From Chloroflexota bacterium (GTDB lineage: Bacteria; Chloroflexota; Anaerolineae; J036; Brachytrichaceae): a DNA stretch of 45,179 nt. The stretch lies in contig JAJYKL010000027.1 of NCBI GenBank assembly GCA_021788625.1, forward strand, positions 1 through 45,179. Direction: 5' to 3'. Of the stretch, positions 15,779-23,752 are shown piece after piece; the stretch's first letter is position 1; every line of letters begins with the position of its first letter. Under the pieces are notes generated by a model. That model was not told the origin of the DNA, did not search any database, and was given only the letters and a program-made list of their open reading frames with translations. The position numbers and the translations under genes are program-made.

Positions 15779-17173
15779 ATGCCAAAAGGAAAACTGAAGA
15801 TTGATACAAGGTTGGACGCACCTCGAGCGTTTCTGGTGGGGGTAAATCTCACTGGTGAAGTGTACCGGCAACAACATGCACGGCTGGGGCTCGAGGCATC
15901 GATGCAGGAGTTGGCCCGGTTATGTGAAACCGATGGTTTAGATGTGATAGGTGAAACGACGCAAACCCTCGTGGCGCCTAATGCTAACACCTTCATCGGT
16001 ACGGGTAAAGTGGAAGAGCTACTCACCTGGCACACGGCCTTGAATTACGATGTTGTGGTATTTGACGAGGAACTCTCACCGCGCCACCAACGCGAGTTGG
16101 AGGAAGTACTGGGCGAAGGTGTACAGGTGCTGGATCGTACAGCATTGATCCTCGACATCTTTGCCAAGCATGCACAAACACGGGAAGGGTCTTTGCAGGT
16201 GGAACTGGCGCAATACCAATATCGCTTACCACGTCTCACACGCCAGTGGACGCATCTGGCACGGCAGGCCGGCGGCACTGCAGGGCGCAGCGGCAGTGGT
16301 GGCGTGGGACTGCGCGGTCCTGGAGAAAAACAGCTGGAGATTGACCGCTTCCGTATTCGCCAGCGCATGTCGCACCTCAGGGATGAAATCGAGGAAGTGC
16401 GAACCCAACGTGCCCAACGTCGCGCGCAACGCCGGCGCAATGAGATCCCGGTGGTAGCCATAGTCGGTTATACCAATGCGGGAAAGAGCACACTGCTCAA
16501 TGCACTGACGAACGCTAATGTGCTGGTCGAGAATAAGCTCTTCGCCACATTGGATCCCACCACCCGACGTGTTCGATTGCCGGGCGGGCACATGGTCCTT
16601 TTCACCGACACAGTCGGGTTCATCCAGAAACTGCCGACGCAGTTGGTTGCTGCGTTTCGCGCCACCCTGGAGGAAATAACCGAAGCCGATGCCCTGTTGC
16701 ATGTAGTGGACATGACACATCCGGACGCGAATGCTCAAGCTCAAACAGTTCTGGACACGCTGCGAGAGCTGGGAGCTGGAGACAAGCAAGTCATCACTGC
16801 TTACAACAAAGCGGATCAAGCCATGTCTGACAGTATTCCACCCAACCAAGGTCACACTCCGCGCTTTGGTCCGCAGGGTGTCATGATTGATGGAATACCG
16901 ATCTCCGCTTTGCGAAAGACGGGACTGGATAATCTGATGAAAGAAGTGGAGCAGGTTCTCTATGAGCGCCTGCTGCCCGTCAGGGTACGCCTGCCTTACA
17001 GAGCGGGTGACCTCATGGCACTCTTCCGTCGTGAAGGAGTCATCGACGAGGAAGTGCCAGGTGAGCACGATGTTGTACTCGTTGGCCGCATTCCAGTAAG
17101 GCTAGCCGACACATTCCAACCCTACACTACATCGGTTGCTGACGTGAGAGTGGCTGGTTCGATTAACGTCTGA
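15779..17173 (+). CDS. hflX: GTPase HflX
   Basis: 464 residues. HflX binds the 50S subunit and splits stalled or stressed ribosomes. The N-terminal HflX domain (about 15-200) contains FIGTGKVEEL, the glycine-rich GGTAGRSGSGGVGLRGPGE and a charged coiled-coil region (about 195-222). The G domain has G1 GYTNAGKS (230-237), G3 DTVGF (277-281) and G4 NKAD (343-346). A C-terminal domain of about 90 residues completes the family pattern. The N-terminus matches other HflX proteins, supporting the ATG at 15779 although no ribosome site is correctly spaced. The site-2 protease gene follows after 46 bases that contain a hairpin. Confidence 0.96.
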   Translation: MPKGKLKIDTRLDAPRAFLVGVNLTGEVYRQQHARLGLEASMQELARLCETDGLDVIGETTQTLVAPNANTFIGTGKVEELLTWHTALNYDVVVFDEELSPRHQRELEEVLGEGVQVLDRTALILDIFAKHAQTREGSLQVELAQYQYRLPRLTRQWTHLARQAGGTAGRSGSGGVGLRGPGEKQLEIDRFRIRQRMSHLRDEIEEVRTQRAQRRAQRRRNEIPVVAIVGYTNAGKSTLLNALTNANVLVENKLFATLDPTTRRVRLPGGHMVLFTDTVGFIQKLPTQLVAAFRATLEEITEADALLHVVDMTHPDANAQAQTVLDTLRELGAGDKQVITAYNKADQAMSDSIPPNQGHTPRFGPQGVMIDGIPISALRKTGLDNLMKEVEQVLYERLLPVRVRLPYRAGDLMALFRREGVIDEEVPGEHDVVLVGRIPVRLADTFQPYTTSVADVRVAGSINV

Positions 17174-17179
17174 TGGCCA

Positions 17180-17202
17180 GCGAGTGGAGGTAATCCACTC
17201 GC
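17180..17202 (+). other. Hairpin between hflX and the site-2 protease gene
   Basis: GCGAGTGG (17180-17187) pairs perfectly with CCACTCGC (17195-17202), leaving a 7-base loop. No T-run follows, so it is more likely an mRNA-stabilising or attenuating structure than a full terminator. The protease ribosome site (GAGG) begins 8 bases downstream. Confidence 0.6.
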
Positions 17203-17219
17203 GTTCATTGAGGTGCAAT

Positions 17220-18356
17220 ATGCGATGGTCTTTCCGCATCGCTGTGGTTGATGGTATCGCCATTAAAATCCACATCACTTTCTTCCTGGTACTCATTCTG
17301 GGAGCGATCGAATGGGGAAGCTTGACCGGCACAGCGTTAGGGGCCTTGTTTGGCGTGGTGTTGATGATTCTGCTGTTTGTATGCGTCACTCTTCACGAGC
17401 TGGGCCACAGCATCGTCGCCAAACACTTCGGTATCCCGGTGCGTGAGATCATCCTGTTTCCACTGGGAGGGGTGTCGAATATCACGAAAAATCCGGACAA
17501 ACCGCTACATGAGTTGTTCATCTCCATTGCAGGTCCTTTGGTGAATGTATTGATCGCTGCAGTGCTGGTTTTGGTTGTCGGCCGAATAGATCGGGTGAAT
17601 TTACTCGATGGGCATGGACTGCTTCAGCAACTGCAGAGCCCGGACTTGCAGGGCATGCTGGTGTGGCTCCTGGCGGCTAACGTAACCCTGGTTGCCTTCA
17701 ATATGATCCCTGCCTATCCACTGGATGGTGGGCGGGTGTTCCATGCGATTCTGGCGATGTTCCTTGGCTATCGCCGTGCCACTCGCATCGCTTCAGTCGT
17801 TGGGGAGCTCCTGGCGATTGTGCTAGGTATTTATGGTCTGATCGCCGGAAACTTCATTCTCGTGCTCATCGCCGTATTTGTATTCTTTGGTGCCAGCCAG
17901 GAAACCGCGACTGCTGACTCCAAGACCGTCCTGACAACTCTGCGTGTCGGAGATGCGTATAACAAGAATGCATTGACACTCGCAGTGGGTGATCGTGCGA
18001 GTAAGGTGGTAGATTACCTGCTCACCAGCTACCAGCCCGATTTTGCGGTGCTCCAGGGAAGTAACCTCCTTGGTATTGTCCGGCGCAGCGATGTGCTCCA
18101 TGCCCTGGCCAGCAGCCAGATCGATTTGTTTGTTACCGAAATAATGGAACGCCAGATAACCAAGGTCGATGCGTCCAAAACCTTACAGGAGGTCTCTGAT
18201 TACCTCCACGCACAGAATGCGCAGGTTGCCGCTGTTTACAATGGACCTATGTTCTTAGGTCTGACCAGCCTGGAAGACATCAATGAAGCGTTTGCCATCC
18301 TGGCCTTCCAGCAACGACAGCAACAGGCGCGTCAGCAGCGGCAGTCCCACGCTTAG
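17220..18356 (+). CDS. Site-2 protease family zinc metalloprotease (M50) with CBS domains
   Basis: 378 residues. An intramembrane protease: HELGH at 59-63 holds two zinc ligands and the catalytic Glu. NMIPAYPLDGGR (161-172) supplies the third ligand, D169. About six hydrophobic segments occupy residues 12-225. A pair of CBS repeats (about 230-360) follows, probably an adenylate-nucleotide sensor, and the C-terminus is Gln-rich. This is the SpoIVFB-like group III arrangement. It likely cleaves membrane-anchored anti-sigma factors or other membrane proteins; no substrate is evident nearby. The ATG at 17220 is chosen because GAGGTG lies 5 bases upstream; a GTG at 17184 would fall inside the hairpin. 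It is co-directional with hflX and the lipoprotein gene 25 bases downstream. Confidence 0.92.
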   Translation: MRWSFRIAVVDGIAIKIHITFFLVLILGAIEWGSLTGTALGALFGVVLMILLFVCVTLHELGHSIVAKHFGIPVREIILFPLGGVSNITKNPDKPLHELFISIAGPLVNVLIAAVLVLVVGRIDRVNLLDGHGLLQQLQSPDLQGMLVWLLAANVTLVAFNMIPAYPLDGGRVFHAILAMFLGYRRATRIASVVGELLAIVLGIYGLIAGNFILVLIAVFVFFGASQETATADSKTVLTTLRVGDAYNKNALTLAVGDRASKVVDYLLTSYQPDFAVLQGSNLLGIVRRSDVLHALASSQIDLFVTEIMERQITKVDASKTLQEVSDYLHAQNAQVAAVYNGPMFLGLTSLEDINEAFAILAFQQRQQQARQQRQSHA

Positions 18357-18381
18357 GGTAATTGATTCATTGGCGGTAAGA

Positions 18382-19434
18382 ATGCGCGCAAGGTTCGTTA
18401 AGCAGATCACTGTGTATCTAGTCGCAGGAGGAATATTCCTTTTATCCACGGCGTGCGTACACCTGTCAGAACCGGACGGTCTGGCCGCTGCAAGTGCACC
18501 GCAACGTATGACGGTAGAACAGGCACCTGCACCACAATTTCAGAGCGAGCGCGGGATCAATGTAGCAGACACCTCACAGGTTGGGATGCTGAATGACCTT
18601 GGGTTCACATGGTTGGAGGTTTTTCTGCCACCCGACTACCCCGTGAAGCCATTCAAAATACTGTATCGTGTTTCATTAGGGAGTGCAATTAGTGGCCGGG
18701 CGGAGGATATTAACGCCTGGGCTGATGGGCTTGAGCAACTGGCACGTGGTCACCAGGGACTGATCCAGGCTTATGCCATCGGCAACGAGGTCAATTTGTC
18801 GCGTGAGTGGGGTAATAACCAACCTGATCCGGTTCTATATGCTCGCCTTCTGGCGATTGCCTACGCACGCATTAAAACCGGTGACCCCTCGGCGATCGTT
18901 GTCTCTGCTGGGTTGGCACCTACAGGTGGAAATGGCCCTGGGCAGATGGATGATCTGGCCTATGCTCAGGCTATGCTGGCGGCTGGTGCTGCGAATGCAT
19001 TCGATGCGTATGGGTTTCACCCTTACGGATTTGCTTATCCACCCGAGCAGGATCCTAATGCCCCGAATATCAACGGACTGGCCTTCCGCCGTGCCGAGGC
19101 ACATCGCGCTCTGATGGTACAGTTCGGGGCTGGTAATAAACAGATGTGGGCCACCGAATTTGGCTGGCTCATTAACCCACAGGAAGAAGGCGTTAACTGT
19201 TCATGGCCAAACATGGATTGGGAGAAGGTTTCGTTGCAGCAGCAAGCTGACTATGTGAAGCGCGCCTACGCCTACGCAAAAGCCAACTGGCCGTGGATGG
19301 GCATCATGTTTTTGTGGAATTACGATTTCAGCCGCTCTCCGCTATACCCAGACCCATGTGAACAAATGAAGTGGTTCTCGATCATCGATCCATCGGGCAA
19401 GCCCCGGCCGGTGGTGAACGCTCTGCGCCCATAA
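18382..19434 (+). CDS. Lipoprotein with glycoside-hydrolase-like TIM barrel
   Basis: 350 residues. A signal sequence ends in the lipobox LSTAC (C25), so the protein should be tethered outside the membrane. The rest resembles clan-A glycosidases such as GH39/GH5-like enzymes: AIGNEVNL with E136 as likely acid/base after strand 4, GFHPYGF in the middle, and WATEFGW with E259 as likely nucleophile after strand 7. Many such lipoproteins in this bacterial group are of unknown specificity. The ATG at 18382 is chosen because it directly opens the signal sequence (MRARFVKQ, then a hydrophobic stretch); a weak GGCGGTAAG precedes it. It lies 25 bases after the site-2 protease gene and may be co-transcribed with it. 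Confidence 0.82.
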   Translation: MRARFVKQITVYLVAGGIFLLSTACVHLSEPDGLAAASAPQRMTVEQAPAPQFQSERGINVADTSQVGMLNDLGFTWLEVFLPPDYPVKPFKILYRVSLGSAISGRAEDINAWADGLEQLARGHQGLIQAYAIGNEVNLSREWGNNQPDPVLYARLLAIAYARIKTGDPSAIVVSAGLAPTGGNGPGQMDDLAYAQAMLAAGAANAFDAYGFHPYGFAYPPEQDPNAPNINGLAFRRAEAHRALMVQFGAGNKQMWATEFGWLINPQEEGVNCSWPNMDWEKVSLQQQADYVKRAYAYAKANWPWMGIMFLWNYDFSRSPLYPDPCEQMKWFSIIDPSGKPRPVVNALRP

Positions 19435-19527
19435 AAACCTTGAAGCCTGCGGGTGGTGATCGAGTCGCAGCGCACTCGTGTTGACCTACCAGGCTGGATC
19501 ATCGCCCTCTAAGAACGGCCCCTCCCT

Positions 19528-19556
19528 TTGACGATATAGAACATTAGTTCTATAAT
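19528..19556 (+). promoter_or_regulatory. SOS-controlled promoter of the SRAP gene
   Basis: TTGACG (19528-19533), a 17-base spacer and TATAAT (19551-19556) form a near-consensus promoter. AGAACATTAGTTCT (19538-19551), a perfect GAAC-N4-GTTC inverted repeat, fills the spacer and overlaps the first base of the -10, an ideal place for a LexA-type repressor. The -10 ends 9 bases before the ATG. The block AGAACATTAGTTCTATAAT is identical to that before the radical-SAM gene. Confidence 0.88.
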
Positions 19557-19565
19557 GCCGTTATA

Positions 19566-20237
19566 ATGTGCGGACGATTTACCTTAACGGTTGATCCTGA
19601 AGAATTAATGGAACGTTTCCATCTGAGCATGGCTGATGCTCCTCTTACGCCGCGCTACAACATCGCTCCCACTCAGAATGTGGCTGTGGTGTTGAACGCG
19701 TCCACTGACCGGCTGTCGCTCGTGCGGTGGGGACTCATCCCAGGTTGGGCTACAGGTCCGTCCATCGGTGCTCAGATGATCAACGCGCGAAGTGAAACGC
19801 TGGCACAAAAACCTGCCTTTCGGGCTGCCTTCAAGAAGCGGCGTTGCCTGGTCCTGGCAGATGGGTTTTACGAGTGGCGCAAAGAGGCGGATGGTAGAAC
19901 GAAAACCCCAATGTATGCGCGGCTGTTGACCGGCGAGCCGTTTGCCATGGCTGGATTGTGGGAGGATTGGAAGTCGCCACAAGGTCTGGCATACCGTACC
20001 TGCACGATCATCACCACCGAGCCGAATGATCTACTCTCACCGATCCACAACCGAATGCCTGCCATCCTGCCCCGCGAACTTGAGGCGGAGTGGCTAAGAG
20101 ATAGCATGAGTGAAGAAGTTCTCAAGTCCATGTTGAGACCTTATGTAGTTGGCGACATGCAGGTGTATCCCGTGTCGCGGCGCGTCAATACTCCCGCGTA
20201 TGACGAACCAGCCCTGATCAAACCAATAGTCACCTGA
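19566..20237 (+). CDS. SRAP-domain protein (SOS-response-associated peptidase, YedK/HMCES)
   Basis: 223 residues, typical length. SRAP proteins crosslink to abasic sites in single-stranded DNA through the N-terminal Cys after Met removal, shielding them during replication. The catalytic set known from YedK (Cys2, Asn75, Glu105, His160) is matched here by C2 (MCGRFT), N73 (MINARSE), E103 (GFYEW) and H161 (IHNRMP). The conserved RYNIAPTQ and WGLIPGW are also present. The gene starts 9 bases after its -10 and has no ribosome site, so the mRNA is probably leaderless. The SOS box within its promoter agrees with the known role of this family. The epimerase downstream has its own ribosome site 114 bases further on. 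Confidence 0.96.
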   Translation: MCGRFTLTVDPEELMERFHLSMADAPLTPRYNIAPTQNVAVVLNASTDRLSLVRWGLIPGWATGPSIGAQMINARSETLAQKPAFRAAFKKRRCLVLADGFYEWRKEADGRTKTPMYARLLTGEPFAMAGLWEDWKSPQGLAYRTCTIITTEPNDLLSPIHNRMPAILPRELEAEWLRDSMSEEVLKSMLRPYVVGDMQVYPVSRRVNTPAYDEPALIKPIVT

Positions 20238-20308
20238 GCGAACTGTCTTTGCATTACTCCGCACAGGGTTTGAGATGCCCGTTGCACCTTGCAGACGACT
20301 GTTGTGGG

Positions 20309-20314
20309 TATACT
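20309..20314 (+). promoter_or_regulatory. Possible -10 (TATACT) of the epimerase gene
   Basis: TATACT lies 37 bases before the epimerase ATG. The nearest -35-like TTGCAG (20289-20294) is only 14 bases away, so the assignment is weak. Read-through from the SRAP promoter is the alternative. Confidence 0.3.
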
Positions 20315-20351
20315 CAGCGGAACATCAAGCTGTGGAGACTGGAGGACTTCG

Positions 20352-21365
20352 ATGAAGGTACTGTTCATAGGTGGTACAGGGCTGATCAGCTCTGCTTGCT
20401 CGCAGTTGGCTGTAGACCGTGGCATCGAGCTCACCATACTGAACCGCGGGCAGTCAACCAAGTATGGAATTCCACGCGACGCTTCCGTCCTCATCGGTGA
20501 TATCCACGGTGACCACCAGGCCGTTGCCAACCTTCTAAAGGGCCGCCGTTTCGACGCCATAGTGGATTGGGTGGCATATACTCCCACCGACGTGGAGGAA
20601 GACATCGAGTTGTTTTCCAATATCACACGGCAGTACGTCTTCATCAGCTCAGCCAGTGTTTACCAGAAACCACCAAACTATTACCTCATAACAGAAGATA
20701 CTCCATTAGCCAACCCACACTGGACTTACTCCCAGAATAAAATCGCTTGCGAGGAGCGCCTGATGCGCGAATATCGTGAGCGCGGGTTCCCCATAACCAT
20801 TATTCGCCCATCACTGACCTATGGCCCCAGTCAAATTCCATTAATCACGGGTAGCTGGCAGCACCCGTGGACGATCGTAGCTCGTATGATGCGAGGAGAA
20901 CCGGTTATCGTACCTGGCGATGGTACTTCACTCTGGCCTTTAACATGGAATGGCGACTTTGCCAGGGGACTGATCGGTATACTGGGGCGCGAACAGGTGA
21001 TCGGTCATGCCTTTCATATCACTTCCGATGAGGTGTTGACCTGGAATCAGATTTATGCCGAACTGGCTCATGCCATAGGCGTGATTCCCAATCTGGTGCA
21101 CATTCCATCCGATCTGATTGCTGCCTATGATCCATCATCGTATGGTAGCCTGATCGGTGACAAGATATATAGCGTGGTTTTCGACAACGGCAAGATCAAA
21201 CGATTCGTGCCAGACTTCATGGCCACCGTGCCGTGGTGCGAGGGGGTGCGCCGATCTCTTGCGTGGTTCGGTGCAGATCCATCACGGCAGACGCTGGACC
21301 ATGATGCGGAGCAAATGTGGGATCGCATCATTGCCGCGTATAAACGTGCGTGGCCGGCGTCATGA
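20352..21365 (+). CDS. NAD-dependent epimerase/dehydratase (extended SDR)
   Basis: 337 residues. The N-terminal Rossmann motif is MKVLFIGGTGLIS (GGTGxxS in place of the last Gly). SSASVY leads to the catalytic YSQNK (Tyr-x3-Lys), and IIRPSLTYGP is the usual substrate-domain entry. Extended SDR proteins act on nucleotide sugars or related compounds; the C-terminal half does not point to a substrate. The ATG at 20352 is chosen because GGAGG stands 6 bases upstream; the frame is open to 20289 but without a better start. It faces the PRC-barrel gene tail to tail, with a hairpin between them. Confidence 0.88.
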   Translation: MKVLFIGGTGLISSACSQLAVDRGIELTILNRGQSTKYGIPRDASVLIGDIHGDHQAVANLLKGRRFDAIVDWVAYTPTDVEEDIELFSNITRQYVFISSASVYQKPPNYYLITEDTPLANPHWTYSQNKIACEERLMREYRERGFPITIIRPSLTYGPSQIPLITGSWQHPWTIVARMMRGEPVIVPGDGTSLWPLTWNGDFARGLIGILGREQVIGHAFHITSDEVLTWNQIYAELAHAIGVIPNLVHIPSDLIAAYDPSSYGSLIGDKIYSVVFDNGKIKRFVPDFMATVPWCEGVRRSLAWFGADPSRQTLDHDAEQMWDRIIAAYKRAWPAS

Positions 21366-21368
21366 ACA

Positions 21369-21389
21369 GCGCTGCCGAGCAGGCAGCGC
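21369..21389. terminator. Hairpin between convergent genes
   Basis: GCGCTGCC (21369-21376) pairs with GGCAGCGC (21382-21389), 8 bp with a 5-base loop, right after the epimerase stop and before the end of the convergent PRC-barrel gene. No T-run follows, so terminator strength is uncertain. Confidence 0.5.
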
Positions 21390-21470
21390 CTGACTTAACC
21401 GATACAAGGGCTGGGGCAGCCTTGTCGTGCATCCAACTCTACCTAAAAGGACTACCCCAAAAGCCTGAAG

Positions 21471-22172
21471 TTAGGGCTGTGTGCTGGTTGGTGCAGCGGG
21501 TTCGCTGTGATTTTCTGACTCGCTCGGCTGGGGTGGCGTGGTAGCTTCTTGTGCAGGGGCATTCTGGTCCTCTGTAGTTTGTTCAGCAGCTGCCAGCAGC
21601 TCGGCATCGACAATCACTACATCGCGCCCCAGGGTCTTTATTGAAGCGGCGCCCACGAAAATCGCCTGTGTGCCCCCACCTCTGTTCAATGGATTGGGTA
21701 CTGAACTCTGCCCAATGGTGAAGCCGGCCAGTATACCGCCCGGCTCGAGAAGGATGTTGGAAACCTGTCCCAAGCGGCGGCCGTCCGTGCTGATGACAGA
21801 TGTGCCCTTGAACCGATCGAGTGCATGAACCCAATGGGCACGCTCAGGTGGCCAGTTTGTGCCGCGATAGAGCACGTCTGCATCCCTGACCAGAATTGCA
21901 TCTTTACCCCATACCTGAACATGATCTGCGGGAATGCCTACGACGTCACGTTGGAACATGGTTCCCGTGGACATGATGAGCGCTGCGACTCGTTTGCTTT
22001 CCGGGTCTATAGCCACGTCGTCCACAGCCCCAACTCTGGCGCCATTACTAATGCTGATGACGGGTTTACCCTTCAGTTCATCGACGTGCGTGAGTTGTTG
22101 ACTCGCTTCACTCCCCACATGGTGCGGCTCACTCTCCGAAGTATGCACCTTCCCTTCGTCAGTAGTGCTCAT
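21471..22172 (-). CDS. PRC-barrel domain protein
   Basis: 233 residues. Two PRC-barrel domains are visible: about 30-95 (LKGKPVISISNGARVGAVDDVAIDPE) and 112-190 (FKGTSVISTDGRRLGQVSNILLEPGG). They are followed by a Gln/Pro/Ser/Thr-rich tail of about 40 residues. PRC barrels occur in photosynthetic reaction-centre H subunits, RimM and many stress or storage proteins; the function here is unknown and no membrane segment is present. The ATG at 22172 is chosen because GAGGAA lies about 9 bases upstream. The frame is open further to 22859, but that part runs opposite a clear oxidoreductase gene and lacks domain similarity. It is divergent from that oxidoreductase across 232 bases with no other gene. 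Confidence 0.8.
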   Translation of the reverse strand: MSTTDEGKVHTSESEPHHVGSEASQQLTHVDELKGKPVISISNGARVGAVDDVAIDPESKRVAALIMSTGTMFQRDVVGIPADHVQVWGKDAILVRDADVLYRGTNWPPERAHWVHALDRFKGTSVISTDGRRLGQVSNILLEPGGILAGFTIGQSSVPNPLNRGGGTQAIFVGAASIKTLGRDVVIVDAELLAAAEQTTEDQNAPAQEATTPPQPSESENHSEPAAPTSTQP

Positions 22173-22404
22173 CTTGTTAATTCCTCGGTCTCCTGTAGGA
22201 GGCCAAACCGCCACACCTTCCAGCAGCTCATCTGGTGTGGCACCCAATGCATCTATTCTTATCAACTTAATGATAATGCCGTCTGCCATAATATGCCCGC
22301 AAAATCCACCCGTTCCACCTGACCGTTTCATGACATGCAGCATCCTCTGGTCCTTGTCTTGCGCATCCGACAAATCTGAGACATAGTATGGTCTGGAGTA
22401 CAAC

Positions 22405-23508
22405 ATGGACAAAACCAGAATTGGCGTGATTGGATGTGGCAATATCAGTGGTACGTACCTAAAGGTTGCCAGGACATTTGATATCCTGGATGTAACAGCC
22501 TGTGCTGATGCAATCCCCGAACTGGCCAAGGCGAAAGCTGCAGAGTATGGCGTGCCTTGCGTGAGTTCGGTCGAAAAACTCCTGGCGGATCCAGATATCT
22601 CGATTGTGCTGAATCTGACTCCACCAGCGGTCCATGCGGGGGTCGCCCTGCGAGCACTCAAAGCAGGAAAGAATGTATATAACGAAAAACCACTGGCGGT
22701 GCAGCGCTCTGAGGCGCAGGAACTATTAAATACCGCAGCGGAACACAGCCTGCGCGTTGGGTGCGCACCGGACACGTTCATGGGCGCGGGACTACAGACG
22801 TGTCGCAAACTCATCGATGATGGTGTCATTGGCAAGCCCATTGGAGCGACGGCTTTCATGCTTGGTCGTGGGCCAGAGCCTTGGCATCCTAATCCTGAGT
22901 TTTTTTACCAGCCTGGCGGTGGACCAATGTTTGACATGGGACCATATTATGTTACAGCACTCGTAAGCATGCTAGGGCCCATATCCCGCGTCACAGGTTC
23001 GGCGCAGATCTCTTTTTCCGAGAGAACCATTGGCAGTGGACCCAAGAAAGGTAACCAGATCAAGGTTGAGATTCCCACGCATATTGTTGGGGTAATGGAC
23101 TTTGCAAATGGAGTGGTCGCAAACCTCATTACCAGTTTCGATGTCTGGGCGCATCAATTGCCCCGCATTGAGATTTACGGAAGCGAAGGCACCCTTAGTG
23201 TGCCGGATCCCAATACCTTCGGCGGTCCAGTCCGGTTGTGGAAGCCAGCAACCAAGACATGGGATGATGTACCCTTGCTGCCTTTGCGAGCCGAAAACAG
23301 CCGCAGTTTGGGCTTAGCTGATATGGCTACTGCAATCCGCTCGGGGCGCCCTCATCGCGCCAGCGGCGAGCTGGCGTATCATGTGCTGGATGTCATGCAT
23401 AGCATCATCGATGCCTCACGCGAGGGCAGGCACATCGAGGTTGCCAGTACCTGCACGCGCCCGGCTGCCATGCCAACAGATTTATCGCTAGCAGAGCTGG
23501 ATGAATAG
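22405..23508 (+). CDS. Gfo/Idh/MocA family oxidoreductase
   Basis: 367 residues. The Rossmann motif is intact ([15 protein letters not shown], GxGNxS). The family lysine is in [10 protein letters not shown] (EKP), and [25 protein letters not shown] is the classic segment with Gly-rich turn, D and Y/H near the active site. It should be an NAD(P)-dependent sugar or cyclitol dehydrogenase. It is unlike the copy at the left end in having an orthodox cofactor loop and is not a recent duplicate. The ATG at 22405 is supported by GGAG 7 bases upstream. It is followed by a REP-like repeat rather than another gene, and seems monocistronic. Confidence 0.9.
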   Translation: MDKTRIGVIGCGNISGTYLKVARTFDILDVTACADAIPELAKAKAAEYGVPCVSSVEKLLADPDISIVLNLTPPAVHAGVALRALKAGKNVYNEKPLAVQRSEAQELLNTAAEHSLRVGCAPDTFMGAGLQTCRKLIDDGVIGKPIGATAFMLGRGPEPWHPNPEFFYQPGGGPMFDMGPYYVTALVSMLGPISRVTGSAQISFSERTIGSGPKKGNQIKVEIPTHIVGVMDFANGVVANLITSFDVWAHQLPRIEIYGSEGTLSVPDPNTFGGPVRLWKPATKTWDDVPLLPLRAENSRSLGLADMATAIRSGRPHRASGELAYHVLDVMHSIIDASREGRHIEVASTCTRPAAMPTDLSLAELDE

Positions 23509-23582
23509 TGCGGACAATAAGTCCCCGCAGGTTAGCCTTTAGAGCAGCTTGTGACTGAATGCAAGGTATTGGGTATTTAGCC

Positions 23583-23662
23583 TGAGCTTGTCGAGCGATG
23601 GTTCGACCGGCTCACCATGCTCATCCTGAGCCAGTCGAAGGACGACTGGCTCAGGATGAGCA
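23583..23662. repeat. REP-like double palindrome between convergent genes
   Basis: The right unit (23618-23662) is a 20-bp perfect inverted repeat with loop AAGGA; its arms read TCATCCTGAGCCAGTCG and the reverse. The left unit (about 23583-23613) is an imperfect version with TGAGCTTGTCGA against TTCGACCGGCTCA. The core CCTGAGC(C/T)NGTCGA resembles a repetitive extragenic palindrome. It lies in the 244-base gap between convergent oxidoreductase and dppF genes and may also stop transcription from both sides. Confidence 0.8.
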
Positions 23663-23752
23663 ATCATCATGACTGCCAGGATCCTTATTGCTACCTGCAA
23701 GACACTTTAATCACATTGCGCTGCACAAACCCGCAGGAACATCTGGAAGCTA

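Noticed and set aside
16226..17068. 280-codon open frame on the minus strand inside hflX
   Set aside because: Fully antisense to the G domain of hflX, with no ribosome site and no recognisable domain; a by-product of codon use on the other strand.
22173..22859. N-terminal extension of the PRC-barrel frame
   Set aside because: Runs opposite the second Gfo/Idh/MocA gene, has no domain pattern, and a good ribosome site supports the start at 22172.
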